64,000 nt of DNA from Tubulanus polymorphus (lineage: Eukaryota > Nemertea > Palaeonemertea > Tubulaniformes > Tubulanidae), in the NCBI RefSeq assembly GCF_964204645.1, contig NC_134032.1, positions 11,960,275-12,024,274 on the forward strand. Reading direction: 5' to 3'. The position numbers and the translations under genes are program-made. The notes below the pieces were generated by a model. The model was not told the origin of the DNA and made no database searches. It saw nothing but the letters and a program-made list of their open reading frames with translations. This document shows positions 1-12,837 of the stretch, piece after piece; positions within the stretch are counted from its first letter, which is position 1; every line of letters begins with the position of its first letter.

Positions 1-472
1 GATTTTATAAACGTGTATTATAACTTTAAAACAATATATTCAAACAATTGATCACACGACATTTTAGATTCTAAAACCAGAACGTGTAAACATGTTGAGA
101 CGGAAACAAGAACTCGCACATGACGCTGGTATAAGCATGGAAACAGGAGACAGAAAAATGTAACCAATCGTTCCCCCGTATCGTGTGTGTTTACGAAACG
201 CTAGATCTACGCAACTATGGCAATGCGAGGATTCACCGAGGTCGGTCTTCTGTGTTCAATCAACTTAAATTCTCAGTCTTATTTGATTATCAATCAAATC
301 GAACACAGATACGAAAATACACTCATATCATTTTGGAGGTGATTGTTTCGTAACATTTGATTCGGGAGTCATAGTTGACTGAAATTGAAAATCTCGGACT
401 GTTAGTCACGACATCTGGTGTCATAGCTGATGTTAATTTCCCCCGATTATCTGCTAGTGTCACATGACCTAC

Positions 473-610
473 CCGATTATTAGTTCCCCACTTGCCGTTA
501 AAGACCACACAACTTGAGTGACCGGAAAGGCTTAATCTGATACCGCTGCACCTGTTCGAGCACCCGCAGCCGACTATCACCTGACCATTCAGGCATTTCA
601 CAGAACTGTG
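473..610 (-). CDS. Candidate Cys-rich secreted-domain exon
   Basis: The open frame reads VKCLNGQVIVGCGCSNRC and goes on to SGHSSCVVFNGKW, five to six cysteines in 40 residues, then a possible donor CGG|GTAGGT at 472-471. The spacing looks like an extracellular disulphide domain. The acceptor is weak (no pyrimidine tract), so the left border is uncertain. It would fit a secreted protein begun by the signal-peptide exon at 1257-1380, but this link is only inferred. Confidence 0.3.
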
Positions 611-1256
611 CTCTCTATGTTTCTTTAATGAGGGTTTTCCTCGATAAACAGTGATGTTCCAACCTGTTAAAATGACATATCAAATCAATGAGGTCAAGCG
701 GGTTTACAGGTTCCAGCCTCAATAGGCCTACTGCATGAATAACGATCCATCGTCTTCTTAGCCTGAATGAATGAATCCTGAACGCTAGTTCTGCCACTCG
801 ACCAGCAATAGGTGGATAGGCCTACCTAGTAATTCCTGAGCCCTGGATGAAATATAGGATTCAAAATTTAGTCTAATTGGTAGAAAAGGGTATAATCGCA
901 TCAGAGAGTCTGGCGTTAATTTGTCTTAAAGCTCTAATTCCATACTCGTGTATATTGTCTCCCATAAGTATTCGGCCAGTTTTTCTAAGTTCACAGTTTG
1001 AATAAACGCAAGGTTATTTAGTTCATTTTGATAGAATTGTTGAATTGAATCCGAAACGATTTTAACTGATTTTTCAGAGCTGTGAAACGCGGGCACGAGT
1101 TGTGTAGATTAATCTTTAACTCGTTTGAAACTTCGACTAGATTTAAACTTATGCGTATATGAAACCTGGGCCGAGTCGCAGTTGCGAGTTCGACCCAATC
1201 TGAACGTTTGACAGAACGCATTGGATAAACTATTTTAAAATGTTGCGAAAACTTAC

Positions 1257-1380
1257 CTGTTAAATCAGCAGTCACCCATAAGCCCTTCTCAAATACTCCC
1301 TCCAAACTCAATACCGAGACGATCAACCAGTGAAAATAAAACACGCGAATAAACAACGCCAGCGAATATAACTGCCTCAT
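1257..1380 (-). CDS. Candidate first exon with signal peptide, unknown gene
   Basis: ATG at 1380 opens 41 codons. The first 26 residues form a hydrophobic, signal-peptide-like segment (LALFIRVFYFHWLIVSVLSL), followed by a polar stretch and a strong donor (ACAG|GTAAGT). No family can be named from so short a piece. The next exon must lie at lower coordinates; the Cys-rich exon near 0.5 kb is a possible partner. Confidence 0.35.
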
Positions 1381-2269
1381 ACTTTCACTTTAGTTGATTT
1401 TTCTAAGAATGGTTGGACGTTTTTTTAGACATAACTCGGTCAATTTGGGAGTTTATTCTAGTAATAGGTTTTAAACTGATCAGAACATCGAGACCTGCTT
1501 CGGGATGGCATATCGATTTCAAAGAAACACTACTGTTCATCGAAAGATCGCCAAAAGTCAATATTGAATCAGAATGACTTTCATAAAAATGCCAACTAAG
1601 GTTACTTCAACGATGGTCACCATTAAGCGATGGAGAACCAAGTTATTTTTTTCTAGAACGGTAGACAATTTCAAACTCTTCTACACCCTATAAGGAATGT
1701 CGAACATTTTTGAAGCGAAAGAAATCTGATGATTAAAAGGTGACATTTCTCTGCCATTTCACCGAATTCTGTGCTGACTTCATTACACTGATTACAACAA
1801 TCCGTCAAGACAGCGCAAAACTGTTTACATCCTGCTTGCTATGATACACCACCTTTTCGATCAGTTTAAGACTAATTTCAGATACGTATGTAACTACTTC
1901 CGAAATTGACCACGTTATGACAAAAAAAGATCATAAGGTAGAAACAGCTCTTACACAGCACGAACAAGTATCGCACATCTATAATGGAACACGATCACTG
2001 CTAAACTAATAGTCGACGACAACGTGAATTACTTTCGACATCTATCGAGTTTTTGTCGACAAAAACATCAACGTTACAGGTTTTTTTATTCATTCTCGTG
2101 TTTAGAAAATTGAGCCGATAGTTTTTACTTTTTCATGTTTTATGACGACTGTAACCATAGTTACATTGAAACCCAGCAAAAGCCCGATACCACACGGGTA
2201 TTGGCACAGCTTATATTTTTTGGATATGCCAAAACTGTTGCCTGGTATTAAATGCTTTTTTCCTTCTTC

Positions 2270-3225
2270 ACTGAAGCCAGAACCATCGCTCAAACATGCT
2301 GAAGCCTGGACCTGCACCTCTTCAGACAATCTGCAGTCTGGACCTGCGCCTCTCGGACATGCTGTAGCCTGGAACCACCCATTAGACATTCTGTACTAGC
2401 CTTGACCTGCACCTCCCAGACATTCTACAGTCTAAACTTGCACCTCTCGATACTCCAGTTCTGGGCCTGCACCTCTCAGACATTCTGCAGTCTGGACACC
2501 CAGGGCGGATTTAGACCGTGTCGACCGTGTCGCCCGACATGGTCGGAATTTTAAAGTGCCTTTTTATTTTTTCTCTGTATCAAAATCTGCCGTTGTAACC
2601 ACCTGAGATACACAGTAGATATTTTTCCTAAATATATAATCTATGATTCTTGACTAAATGCCTCTCAGAGATGCTCAGGAAGCTCTAAAATGAAAGTAAA
2701 ATTTCAAAAATTTTGGTGATATGCCTTTCCGCCCTAAATTAAGATGCCCTTTATATATATGCCCTTTTTATTGGTCGACATGGTCACAACATGCCCCTGG
2801 ATCCAGCCTGGGACCACCTGCACCTCCCGGACATGCTGTAGCAGGGAACCACCCCTCAGACATTCTGCGGTCTGGACCTGCACCTCTCGACACTGCGGTC
2901 TGGACCTGCACCTCTCAGACATTCTACAGTCTGGACCTGCACCTCTCAGACATTCTGCAGTCTTGACCTTCACCTCTCAGACATTCCGCAGTCTGGACCT
3001 GCACCTCTCAGATATTCAACAGTCTTGACCTGCACCTCTCAGACATTCTGCAGTCTGGACCTGCATCTCTCAGATATTCAACAGTCTTGACCTGCACCTC
3101 TCAGATATTCTGCAGTCTGGACCTGCATCTCTCAGACATTCTGCAGTCTGGACCTGCACCTCTCAGACATTCTGCAGTCTGGACCTGCACCTCTCAGACA
3201 TTCTACAGTCTGGACCTGCACAATG
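2270..3225. repeat. 31-bp minisatellite in two blocks
   Basis: GACATTCTGCAGTCTGGACC then TGCACCTCTCA, about 12 regular units at 2855-3225 and a degenerate block at 2270-2510, with a partial insert-like spacer between. Confidence 0.85.
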
Positions 3226-4562
3226 AGAATTCCACCAGTTTGTTCGGACCTGGCGTAGCGAAATAAGAGAAAAAGAAAAATTGGATTTCAAAACCTATTA
3301 TAGCACAACCGTTCTGATCAGTTTAAGACATATTCATGGAATATAGGCCTATAACTCCAAAAATTTACCGAGTTATGACCAAAAACGTTGAATCGTTCTC
3401 CGAAATAGAAACAACTCGACACGAATATAATCGTATTAATGCAACACGACCAATCCTTAACTAATATTCTACAACATTTATTATTCTACAACGTTTATTT
3501 ATTTCAAAAATTATCGATTTTTCGTCGACAAAATTATCCGCTTCAGATGTAATGATATATTAATTTCCAAATATCTGATAAATTGAGCCAATAATTGCAG
3601 TTGTCCGTGTTCGGGGCCGAGTGTAACCAAGGTAACAACGAACAGCCGATAAGTATTCGCAACTATTATGTTTGTGTGTGATGCCAAACAATTAAAGGCA
3701 TGGTTTTTGGTGTTTTTTTCTGAACTGTAGCCTTCACTTTCCGCACATTATGAAGCCTGGACTTGTACCTCTCGGATATAATAACAATCTCATATTTTCA
3801 CCTAAAAACAACTTAACTTTCAGGACGGCTACTTAAAACAGAAATTTCTAACGAGTTGTTATGTACTCAGTAGTATGTATAGTGGGTCCACTTAAATACA
3901 GAATTGACATTTCAATATTCTGCCTGCACTGGGCCCGATCAATTATTTATGCCAGTAGCACTGCTATCTCATACTGGTATTAATGATTCATCTAGCCCAG
4001 ATGAAAGATATGCCTAACTCGCCATTTTTCTGGAGATGAATTACTTTTCCTTATTCATTGTAGGCCGGATCCTACAAACTTCACAAAAACATTACAAATT
4101 TAAACGCATTTAGAAACTTTGATTTATAGAAAAAAAACGAAATTTCCAACTAGAAAATTTTTACGGGAGTGGGTTTATAGAAAGCGCTCCTGTATTGTAA
4201 CAGATTTGAAAATATCTATACAGCTGTTGTTTTTTTTCAATATCTTGGGTGGTTTTAAAGAGGAAGAAGCCAAGAATCAAATCAATACTTAGAAGACATA
4301 CACAGAAACTGTTTGATTTTACAACCGATCTAATAATCTCAATAAACTTCCCTGAATTATGGCCCTGGATTTTCAGGGGTTTTTTTTAAACAAAATCCTA
4401 CTGTCCCTGACATTTTTAAAGAAAAGAAAATTCCCTGGCTTTTTACCAGGTAAGCGCTGACCCTGTATTGAGATGAATATAAATTCAAAGTCGCAAAATT
4501 ATAACGGAGACGTTAAAGGTTAGGTTAATGAAAAAATCATTCAAACTTTCGCGGCGCGAAAC

Positions 4563-4747
4563 ATGTTAAGAATATGGGATTCGACCCGAAACGATGCAGC
4601 TACTCCGACAACAGATGGCGCGCGTAACGCACTAACTAGCGATAGTAGCCATTTTATTTTAAATTCTTTCAAAGAACGAATTCGGGATGAGTTTCTAACC
4701 GAATTCATCAAGATTACATTGAACCGACTGCCAAACTATTATCGCAG
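4563..4747 (+). CDS. Candidate first exon of the zinc-finger gene
   Basis: ATG opens 61 codons plus two bases, then a good donor (CGCAG|GTATGT). The second half reads as structured protein (FKERIRDEFLTEFIKITLNR). Phase 2 fits an acceptor at 5137-5138, whose exon then reads R-VKPEPK and meets TAA at 5158-5160 in frame, just before the ATG at 5164. Either this is the true N-terminus and the stop is a variant or error, or this exon belongs to another transcript form. Confidence 0.45.
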
Positions 4748-5138
4748 GTATGTAGAGCCATTTTTACTGAATGTTTTAAATGGGTGTAAGTAATTAGAGT
4801 CGGATCCAAAATATCGTTTAATTGCGGTAATTATTTCATCGATATGCGCGGCGATGATGGTTATCAAATTCAAATTCAATTTTAAAAATTTTATTGATTA
4901 ATGAACTGATGCTAGTCGATATATCATATTTGTGGTTTGAGGTGCAGAAGTGTCTCCAAGATCCAGCAAAAACAGGCCTAACAGGAATTGGAGCCACCCT
5001 CAAGCTTTGTTTGCGGCTCCGGGACTGTGTGGACGCAGTTTTGGTTTCCCCTCGGGCCTTGGCGCTCGCTGCTGAGTGGATTCGCTCCCCGAGTATAGCT
5101 ATGGTTTTTTCATGAATTGTTAGGTTTAATTTCAAGAG

Positions 5139-5275
5139 AGTAAAACCGGAACCGAAGTAAGAAATGGAACGAGAAGTAGGCGTCACCGATGGAATGGACG
5201 CAGCTGTCAGCGGGCCGATCATCAAGAGAATGGTCCTAAATTCCTCATCTTCCCCTAACAAGAAAAGACGAAAAT
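5139..5275 (+). CDS. Exon 2 of the zinc-finger gene, with in-frame stop
   Basis: 137 bp between AG at 5137-5138 and GT at 5276-5277. It joins both neighbours in phase: one base completes exon 1, and its last T plus GT of exon 3 makes a Cys codon. After the TAA at 5158-5160 the frame is open from ATG 5164 and ends in a basic NKKRRK stretch that could be a nuclear signal. Confidence 0.5.
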
Positions 5276-8200
5276 GTAAGCGGTAGATATAATTGAGTTC
5301 GGGCAAAATTATTATGTCTTAATAACTTATTCAGTGCATGTACACCGCAGTGCGGTGTGGATCGGAGATAGATTTTGTTCATTCACTGCAACGCGATGTA
5401 TTGATGTTATTAGTAATTAGTTTCTATCTCTATTGAAAGATGGCAGCACTTGACAAACAGAGCGAAATATAACATTACACTCCGGGTTTCTACGATTCCT
5501 CGATTCCTTAGAAACTCATAAACAGAAAATGCTTTTAAAGGTGCTTGAAACTCCTTTAATTTATAGGAAATGCCAAAATTCCTTTTTACAACTCCATCCC
5601 TTTTGAGAATTAGAAGTGTTTGTAATTGTATGGTAAACTATATGCCTAAATCGATTCTTTACCCAATTAGGTGGTTATCACATTAGAAATTGAGTTTGTA
5701 GCGTAAATGATAAGAATTAGCTTAGAAAACCACAGAACTAATGGTTTCACCCAGGTAAACGGTACCGATTTAAGGAGGATAGTAACTAACACTACTTCTT
5801 CAGTAATTGCGATATGAAAGTGACGCAGACGTTTCCTCGAAATTTGAAATTTTCTCCTTTATAACTCTGAAACTCCTTATATCCAGGAATGACTGATCTG
5901 TAGGAGATAAGATCCAATTCCACAGTTGTGAGTGCGATAAGCTATGAATAAAGTTAAAATTAGTCTATTCTCAATTGCCGTAGTAGAGGGGCAGTAGTAA
6001 AGTCTGTTATACAACACACTGTCCAGATTGGAGTTTTTAAGAATTTTCAAATCGTCGCCAGCTCTTTTATTAACTGGTCAGGGTTAAAAAGTTAAGTGAA
6101 AGGGTTAAAACGATTGCTTGTCTATTTTTACAGGTCGACCCACGGCCGAATCTGTATCGTCGATAGTCGACCGCGTCGTGAAGAGAGTCTGTACGAAAAT
6201 CACCGCCGAAGTTTCGATCAAAAAAGAACTCGAAGACGACGAGGACTACGACGACGGAGGTGGAGAGGATGCGGGAGACGATTCCGCGGCCAGACCCGCT
6301 GCCGATGCGGAGTCGGGGACGATGGACATCGACAATCTGGAAGTCGCCGCCTACACGGAGACCGTCAGCTGCGACGTATCGAATATCGTACGTGAGTACG
6401 TTTCGAAATATCGTTACGAGAAAACCAACGATGACATCCAAACATTGACGATCGAAATCAGTAATCACGGCGACGGTGCTGGCGGCGGCGATGATAACGA
6501 TGCCGGCAAACCGGTTGTAGTAAAGGAGGAAAAGAAGGATGAAACAGGTCGTTACCAGTGCGATGAATGCGCGGCTAGTTTCTGGTCGGCGCGAGCGTTC
6601 AATCAGCACGTGATTTTGAAGCATTCCGTCGTTAAAACGGAGGATGTCGCCGAAATTCCTCCGCCGCCTAAACGTGGTCGCGGAACATCGGCTCCGTCGA
6701 CCGCCGACGAGGAAAGCAGCGCGGATGAGAATGATGACGACGAAGAGGTAGGCGACAGTTCGGTGTTCTATTGCGATTTGTGTCCGTCGACGTTCGAAGA
6801 TTTGGCCGCGTTTCGCGCACATCTGTACGGGCAACACGGGCTCGAAACGATGGACGTCGATTTCCCGAACGCAAGCGATGACGAGGACGACGATAATGAT
6901 CGCGCCGATGATGATGATGGCGGCGGTGAGAAGGACGACGCGCCGATTCTGACGTGCGATTGGTGCGACGACGTACGCTGCAACACTATCGCCGAGCTGA
7001 AGTCGCATTTAAAGCGATGGCACGGCGACCGCTGTAACGAGTGCACGTACTGCGACGACGCGTTCTTCACGTCGGAGGATGCGTACGTCGAACACGTGAA
7101 ACGTGAGCACGCGCGCGAACCCAACCAGCGCGTGCTCCCGTGCAACTACTGCGACGCGAAATTCGCGACTCCGTCCGGCAAAGTGAAACACGCGAAGAAA
7201 GCCCACGCGGCGCGAATCGTCAAAGAGGAGGTCGACGTCGTAGCGCCTGCCAAGTCGGACGCGAAAACACCCGCCGACAAGAAGTTCGAATGTCAGTTTT
7301 GTGATTTCGTCTACATGAGTCGCAGCGGTTTGTGCAGTCACTTGAAGAAGGTCCACGCTAGCGAGTGCCACGCGTGCGACATCTGCGTGAAGGTGTTCCG
7401 CACGGCGGCGATCTACCGCGCGCACATGCGCGTCGAACACTCTGCGTTTCCGCGTAAAACGCTCCCGTGCGATTTCTGCCCGGCGAAATTCGCGAGCAAA
7501 ACCGGCCAGCTGAAGCACATGCGACGCGAGCACGCGAAATCGGTGCAAATGCGAATCATGCGCAAGCTGAACGCGCTGGAACGCGTTTACAAATGCGACT
7601 ACTGCGCGACGAAAGTTCAAAGCACGCAGGCGTTGAAACGGCATCTGTTCGCGCAGCATCCCGAAGCGGCGTACCGATGCGACCACTGCGACCGGTTGTA
7701 CGTCAGCCGCGAGCAGCTGGAGAAGCACCGCGTGAAACACCTCGTTAAAGCGTACAAGTGTCGGTTTTGCGCGACGACCTACGTCAGCAAGGACACGTTC
7801 CGCGCGCACATACGCAGCACGCACGTGCTCGACGGCTCCAAGTTTAAACTGGAGGAATTCATGCCCGAAAGCGAGGTCAAGGCCGCGGCCGCCGCGTCTG
7901 CTTATTCGTCGTCGTCGGAAACAGTGGATTGTACGCGATGCAGCAAGCGGTTTATAAACGCGCGCGTGTACGACGCTCACACGAGCAAGTGCCATCAAAC
8001 GCACGAGTGCCCGATTTGCGGCGTCGTCAAACGGCGTCTGTTCGACCTGAAAACGCACATCCGTCTGCACACGGAGGAGCGGCCGTACGTGTGCCACATC
8101 TGCGGCAACAAATTCCGCAGCGACACGATACTGAAATCGCACATACAGTTGCACGAAGCGCAGCGTCACCCGTGCGAAATATGTGGCAAGGAGTTCGCGA

Positions 8201-8697
8201 TGAAGTACTACTTGAAGCGCCATCTGAAGGTGCACGAACACAACGACAACAACACGTATCCGTATTATTGCCAAATCTGCGGCAAAGGCTTCAAAACCGT
8301 GCGCGGGTATAAACTGCACGTCGAGGGACACGACGAGGAGGCCGTCGCGCGCCGTCCGACGTTTACCTGCGACTTGTGCGGCAAAGTCCTCGGCTCGAAG
8401 TCGAGTTTGAAGCTGCATATGGTCATACATAAAGGTCTGAAGCCGCACGTTTGCGACGAATGCGGCACGGCGTTCACGCGCCTGCAAGAGTTGCAGCGAC
8501 ACAAAGAAATACACGACGACGGCAACATCTACGAGTGTTCGATCTGTTTGAAACAGTACCCGGTTATGGCTAAATTGCGGCGTCACCTGCAGACGTGCAG
8601 CGTCGACGGGCCGATCACGTTCACGTGCGAACACTGCGGAACGGAGTATAAGAATCAGTCGTCGCTTGCGAAACATTTGAAAAAGTGTAGCGGTTGA
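5164..8697 (+). CDS. Poly-C2H2 zinc-finger protein
   Basis: Nuclear DNA-binding protein by family; target unknown. Main exon 6134-8697 (TGA 8695-8697), joined in phase to an exon ending at 5275 with a GTAAGC donor; from the ATG at 5164 the product is about 891 residues. The N-terminal 140 residues are acidic, with lysine-centred motifs of SUMO-site type (IKKELED, VVKEEKK). About 20 C2H2 fingers follow from about 6553. The first eleven are widely spaced with long acidic or basic linkers; nine more (from the finger beginning VDCTRC near 7920) are closer, one pair joined by a canonical TEERPY linker. The last two fingers end in His-Cys (C2HC). No KRAB, BTB, ZAD or SCAN domain is seen in the window. 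Codon use is strongly CpG-rich, unlike the flanks. No orthologue recognised. Confidence 0.88.
5329..5475. mobile_element. TTAA-type MITE, copy 3 (truncated)
   Basis: TTCAGTGCATGTACACCGCA, GTGCGGTGT and the ATCTCTATTGAAAGATGGCA core match copy 2, but the right half and its end are missing. Lies in the intron before the zinc-finger exon. Confidence 0.65.
5490..5910. mobile_element. CAGGGTCCC-family MITE, copy 2 (degenerate ends)
   Basis: Same orientation and body as the 8.7-kb copy (AGGTGCTTGAAACTCC, CTAAATCGATTCTTTACCC, ATATCCAGGAATGACTGATC) but more diverged; termini largely lost. The two copies flank the main zinc-finger exon as direct repeats. Confidence 0.7.
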
Positions 8698-8715
8698 AAA
8701 CAAAAACTACATTTA

Positions 8716-9119
8716 CAGGGTCCCTACATCCCATAGAAATGGAATATGCTTTTAAAGGTGCTTGAAACTCCTTTATTTTGAACAAAATGCCCAAAATTCC
8801 TTTTTGCAACTCCTTCAATTTTGAGAAAATAGCCTATTAAGAAATTTTTGTCTAGTTTGTAGGTGTACAGTAGACTACCCCTAAATCGATACCGTTGGGT
8901 CCTTGATTTTTTTACCCGATAAGGAGGTTACCATATTAGAAACCAAGTGTAGTGAGTTAAGGATAGAAATTTGCTTACAAAACCACTGAGCTGCCAGTTT
9001 AGAAGAATAAACAATACCGATTTAGGAGGAGTCTACTGTAATTGGAATATACTTCAAACTTGAAATTTTCTCCTTAGAAACTACTTATATCCAGGAATGC
9101 CTGATCTGTAGGGACCCTG
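8716..9119. mobile_element. CAGGGTCCCTAC-ended MITE, copy 1
   Basis: 404 bp with terminal inverted repeats CAGGGTCCCTAC / GTAGGGACCCTG; body AGGTGCTTGAAACTCC and AAATTCCTTTTTGCAACTCC. Starts 19 bp after the zinc-finger stop codon, so it makes up the 3' UTR. Confidence 0.75.
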
Positions 9120-12100
9120 ATTAAATGTGGAATTATTGTTGAACTCGGTCTTTCTATTAAGATGTTGAATATTTCATAATGAAGTTTTCAGACATTATGA
9201 AGTTTAAGATAATCTAGATATTCGAGTTTTTGTATTAAGGTAATATGATGTATGAATGTGTTTGAATTTCTGTTATTGGTTATCAATGCCACAATGAGTA
9301 CCCCGCTCAACAAGTTAGTTCCTGTGTTCTCCAGCCATTTCATTTTTACACCCCCCCCTCCCTCTGAAAATCAGCCACCCCTCATAAGATGTATGCTACC
9401 CCTAGCAGAAATAGAAGATTATACTAAAGTCAAGCTTAAGTTTCTGTATTATTTTGGGGATTAAAAGCCTTGCTACTCAAGCAGCCACGTTGTCATTCAC
9501 TTAACAAAGAATGCTGCCTGTTTAGAATTCCAGCATATGGAGAACATTGGTTCCGCTAGATGGCATGCATATCAACGAGGCAACCCATTTAAAATCGAGT
9601 TCATCTAGATTTTAGATTTCTAGCCTGCCACTATAAAGAATTTCGCAAATCATTACATCCCTTGATGAACTCAGATTGATCTTTGAGCACGATTTCAATT
9701 CATTGTTCATTAAAATCGAGAAATAATGGATAGATAATAGATGAATCCGAGAAGAAATCCGGCATCGTTTTCTGAATGCACGCCTGATGGATCCTAACTC
9801 GCCACAGTCAAATGTAGACCTTATAATGTATAAAAGACAGGGGCGTTCATTTAGTGCATTTTGCTTAGATTAGGGAGAAGTGGCCTATTTTGTGACCTTA
9901 CGGTTTTTTTGTACAGAAAATTTCATGGATTCATGCGTAAATTTATTTCCAATGATTATGAATACGAAAGATGTTTGAATGTTATATAATGCTATGTTTA
10001 ATATTATCATCACGAAATTGTTTACTAAACGATTTACAAGGGGGAAGTTCGATTAAAAACTTGTCGTAGATTATTGAATGACCTCATTATTTGGTGGCTG
10101 GATAACGATTTTTGAAATAGATTATTTTGTATTTAATGAAAAAAAAAAATAAAGTCAACATTACCGTATTTATCATCAATGAATGGAATTTGTTTGACAT
10201 GATATTGGATTTCATCTTGAATTTACCCGTAAAATTTTTCTGAAGGACTCCTTTACCCCTCTGTTGTACTGTGGAACTGGTCTGGGCTGAACTTAGGCAT
10301 TGAGGCTGAATTTTCCAATAGGGCATAAGAAGGAAGTTTTGACTTACTGTACTGGTTGTCTGTGAACTAAGTGGACTTGTTAATATGTAGAAGTCAAGTA
10401 ACCATATATGAACCAATTGTCAAGTCAACCATAGAACTAAACATAATAGTTATTGACCTGAAAACCTTACAAGACTGTAAATATTGGATACTTCTGGTGT
10501 TGTATTCAACGAAGCATGTCCAGTTTTTGGTATCGAAAAAACGCTTCTTGGTCAAAGGAAAATCCCTAGAAAAGTTTTTAGCATTCAGTTCACTGCCGGG
10601 ACCAAGGCTGAGAGGTGCTGCTTGAAGGATGTGCTAGGACCGAGATATGCGATATACAACCAGAAAGAGCTGGGAACAAGTCCAGGGATTCGTAAAAACC
10701 TTCAGACACGCCACAGAAAACGTAGAGAAAATTGAGAAAACAATGAAATATGTTTGAAATATTTCTTAAATATTCATTTAATGTTTTGATTGTATTAATA
10801 TATTTATATCATATACATAATACACAGTTGTTGCAAGTTTCATCGAATTAATAACAAAAATATAAAAAAAAACAACCAACACAAAATTTGCAAACACAGT
10901 GTAATGGTAAAGTACATAGTCATGTAAAAGATTGATTGACAGGCAGCGGGCGGGGACGTCACAGAAGACAATCTGAAATAGGCACCATTCATCAAAGTAC
11001 TGCATGAAGCAAATTCAAGTAACGTATATGGGCTAAATTCTGTAACTATTTAACCTGTGCCAACTTACGCTTTTAGAAGCATAGCAGCATGTACAGTCGA
11101 GACATTACATCATAACTCTCTTCTCTTTGTGCAAATTTACATCAGCAAAATGGTGCATTCCATGGTATGTACCTTGTGAACGTACTTTATAGAATGGTCC
11201 CTATCAGAATTTTTCAAACCTATAAAACCAGATTGATTACGGATTTCTAGTAAATCATAATTTCACGCAAGGTTACGAACGCCAACCGGAGCTCGGCTAC
11301 AAGTCAGCCCTGGCAGGTCAGGGGCTATATGATACGTGAGCAAATATATTCACAAATTAAGGAAGACTGCAAAAGATCTACTGAGTGTATATGAATAATA
11401 TCAATAATTTAACAATCAACCTAATGAAGCCCAAGGCTATTTGCAGATTTAAGACCAGTGTAAAATCTTCGTTCCTGAGCCAACCATACGACATGAGATG
11501 ATAGCATCTCTGGATTGAAAAGGTGACTGCGTAGTGAGCTCAAGTTTCAGAGAACTATCCTTTCTTTTGACTACAAGCACACTAGGAAATTCAGAATTGC
11601 CCCCATCCACAATAGGTGGCGCTGCCTTTTCATATAATGAATCTTATCATAACTCGTATTGTCCCTCAAAGTTTTTTCACTGTAACAATACTACATACCA
11701 CTTTGACGTTATAAAATCAGCCAAATGCCAGTTAAAGAAGAACTGTTAAACAAAAATCGTGTTTTAAACAGTTTGTCAGAAATGATACCTTTCTTTAAAA
11801 AAAAAAAGATGTCATTGACTAGAATAAATTCGTTAAAAATGCGACTAAAAGTTGTAAAATTGAGTAAAATGCACATTGTCAGCTGTAAGGTTTGTTTTGA
11901 CTTTTAATCGACAAATCATCAACACAAGATTCGGATTCGTCCTGTCTCTAGTTTGTGTGGACACGCCCATAAATGTGTAAATTACACATTAATATGATTG
12001 ATTGACAGCTGTTTAAGCCAATTAGAGATGATTATCGATGATAGCTTGGAGTTGAGCTCATAATATGATTATTTAAATACTCGAATTTAATCGTACGCGC

Positions 12101-12830
12101 ACACGATTTCCAATACACAGTAGGAATATTCAGATTAACTCGCATGCCACAGTAAGAATTATCAGCCTTTATTACATACACATGCCACAGTCGGGAATTC
12201 TATCTAAATTCTCATCAGTGTCATTAATAAATATCATTAAGTGATTTCTACAGAAATCTAGAGTAATATGAGATATCCACATTTACATACCGGTAATGAT
12301 TTACATACAATTCCCCCCTCTGAGTTCAAGCTAGTGTCTGCATAACACACAGAAAAGTTCGCAAAGAAACTTATATATTTTTTCCAATCTGTGACTCTGT
12401 ACCGAGTTCTACAGTTCTGAGTTAGAATTTGACCCCATCAATACGACCGAATTGAACTACAGTAAAAGTCCTTTATAATGCCACTGTTGGGATCAATGGA
12501 AAACATGGCGTTATAATTAAATTTGCATTGAATAGAATGGTCGTTTCCTTGATTTTGGAGTTAGATGGGCCAAATTTGTTCTTGAAAAAATGTTGGTGTT
12601 AAGCAAGCAATGGCATTAAAAAGTATGGCATTATAACAGACTTTTACTGTAATTTCAACTCATCTCCGAGTTAACTCTAACTCACATCTGTGGAACCGGA
12701 TCCTGGAGTTTAAAGTAGAACGGCTGTAGCAGCCTCCACACCCCTACCCTATAATCTCAAGTTTAGCTCAGCTTAGAGAGAAGCCAATGCGCTGCCAGCA
12801 ATGTTCTTATACCCCGTCCCTCGCGCAAAC
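9120..12830. other. Gene-free interval with one doubtful ORF
   Basis: AT-rich sequence between the zinc-finger gene and the syntrophin stop codon. One 83-codon frame at 10484-10735 (plus; PVFGIEKTLLGQRKIPRKVF; basic C-terminus) looks protein-like but has no ATG, and a TAA lies two codons upstream with no acceptor between. Otherwise only a degenerate CCAGTTC repeat near 12400-12700. Confidence 0.5.
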
Positions 12831-12837
12831 GCGCTGA

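Noticed and set aside
2102-3028. Short frames on both strands with repeated DLHLSDIL-type sequence
   Set aside because: Translation of the 31-bp minisatellite.
4836-5306. 156-codon minus-strand frame
   Set aside because: Overlaps the GC-rich intron block and is antisense to exon 2; no domain or splice support.
6070-7008. 312-codon minus-strand frame
   Set aside because: Antisense shadow of the same exon, including its acidic linker.
7009-8703. 564-codon open frame on the minus strand
   Set aside because: Antisense shadow of the CpG-rich zinc-finger exon; the plus frame has about 20 regular C2H2 motifs.
10484-10735. 83-codon plus frame with basic C-terminus
   Set aside because: No ATG, upstream stop two codons before, no acceptor; protein-like but not supportable as a gene.
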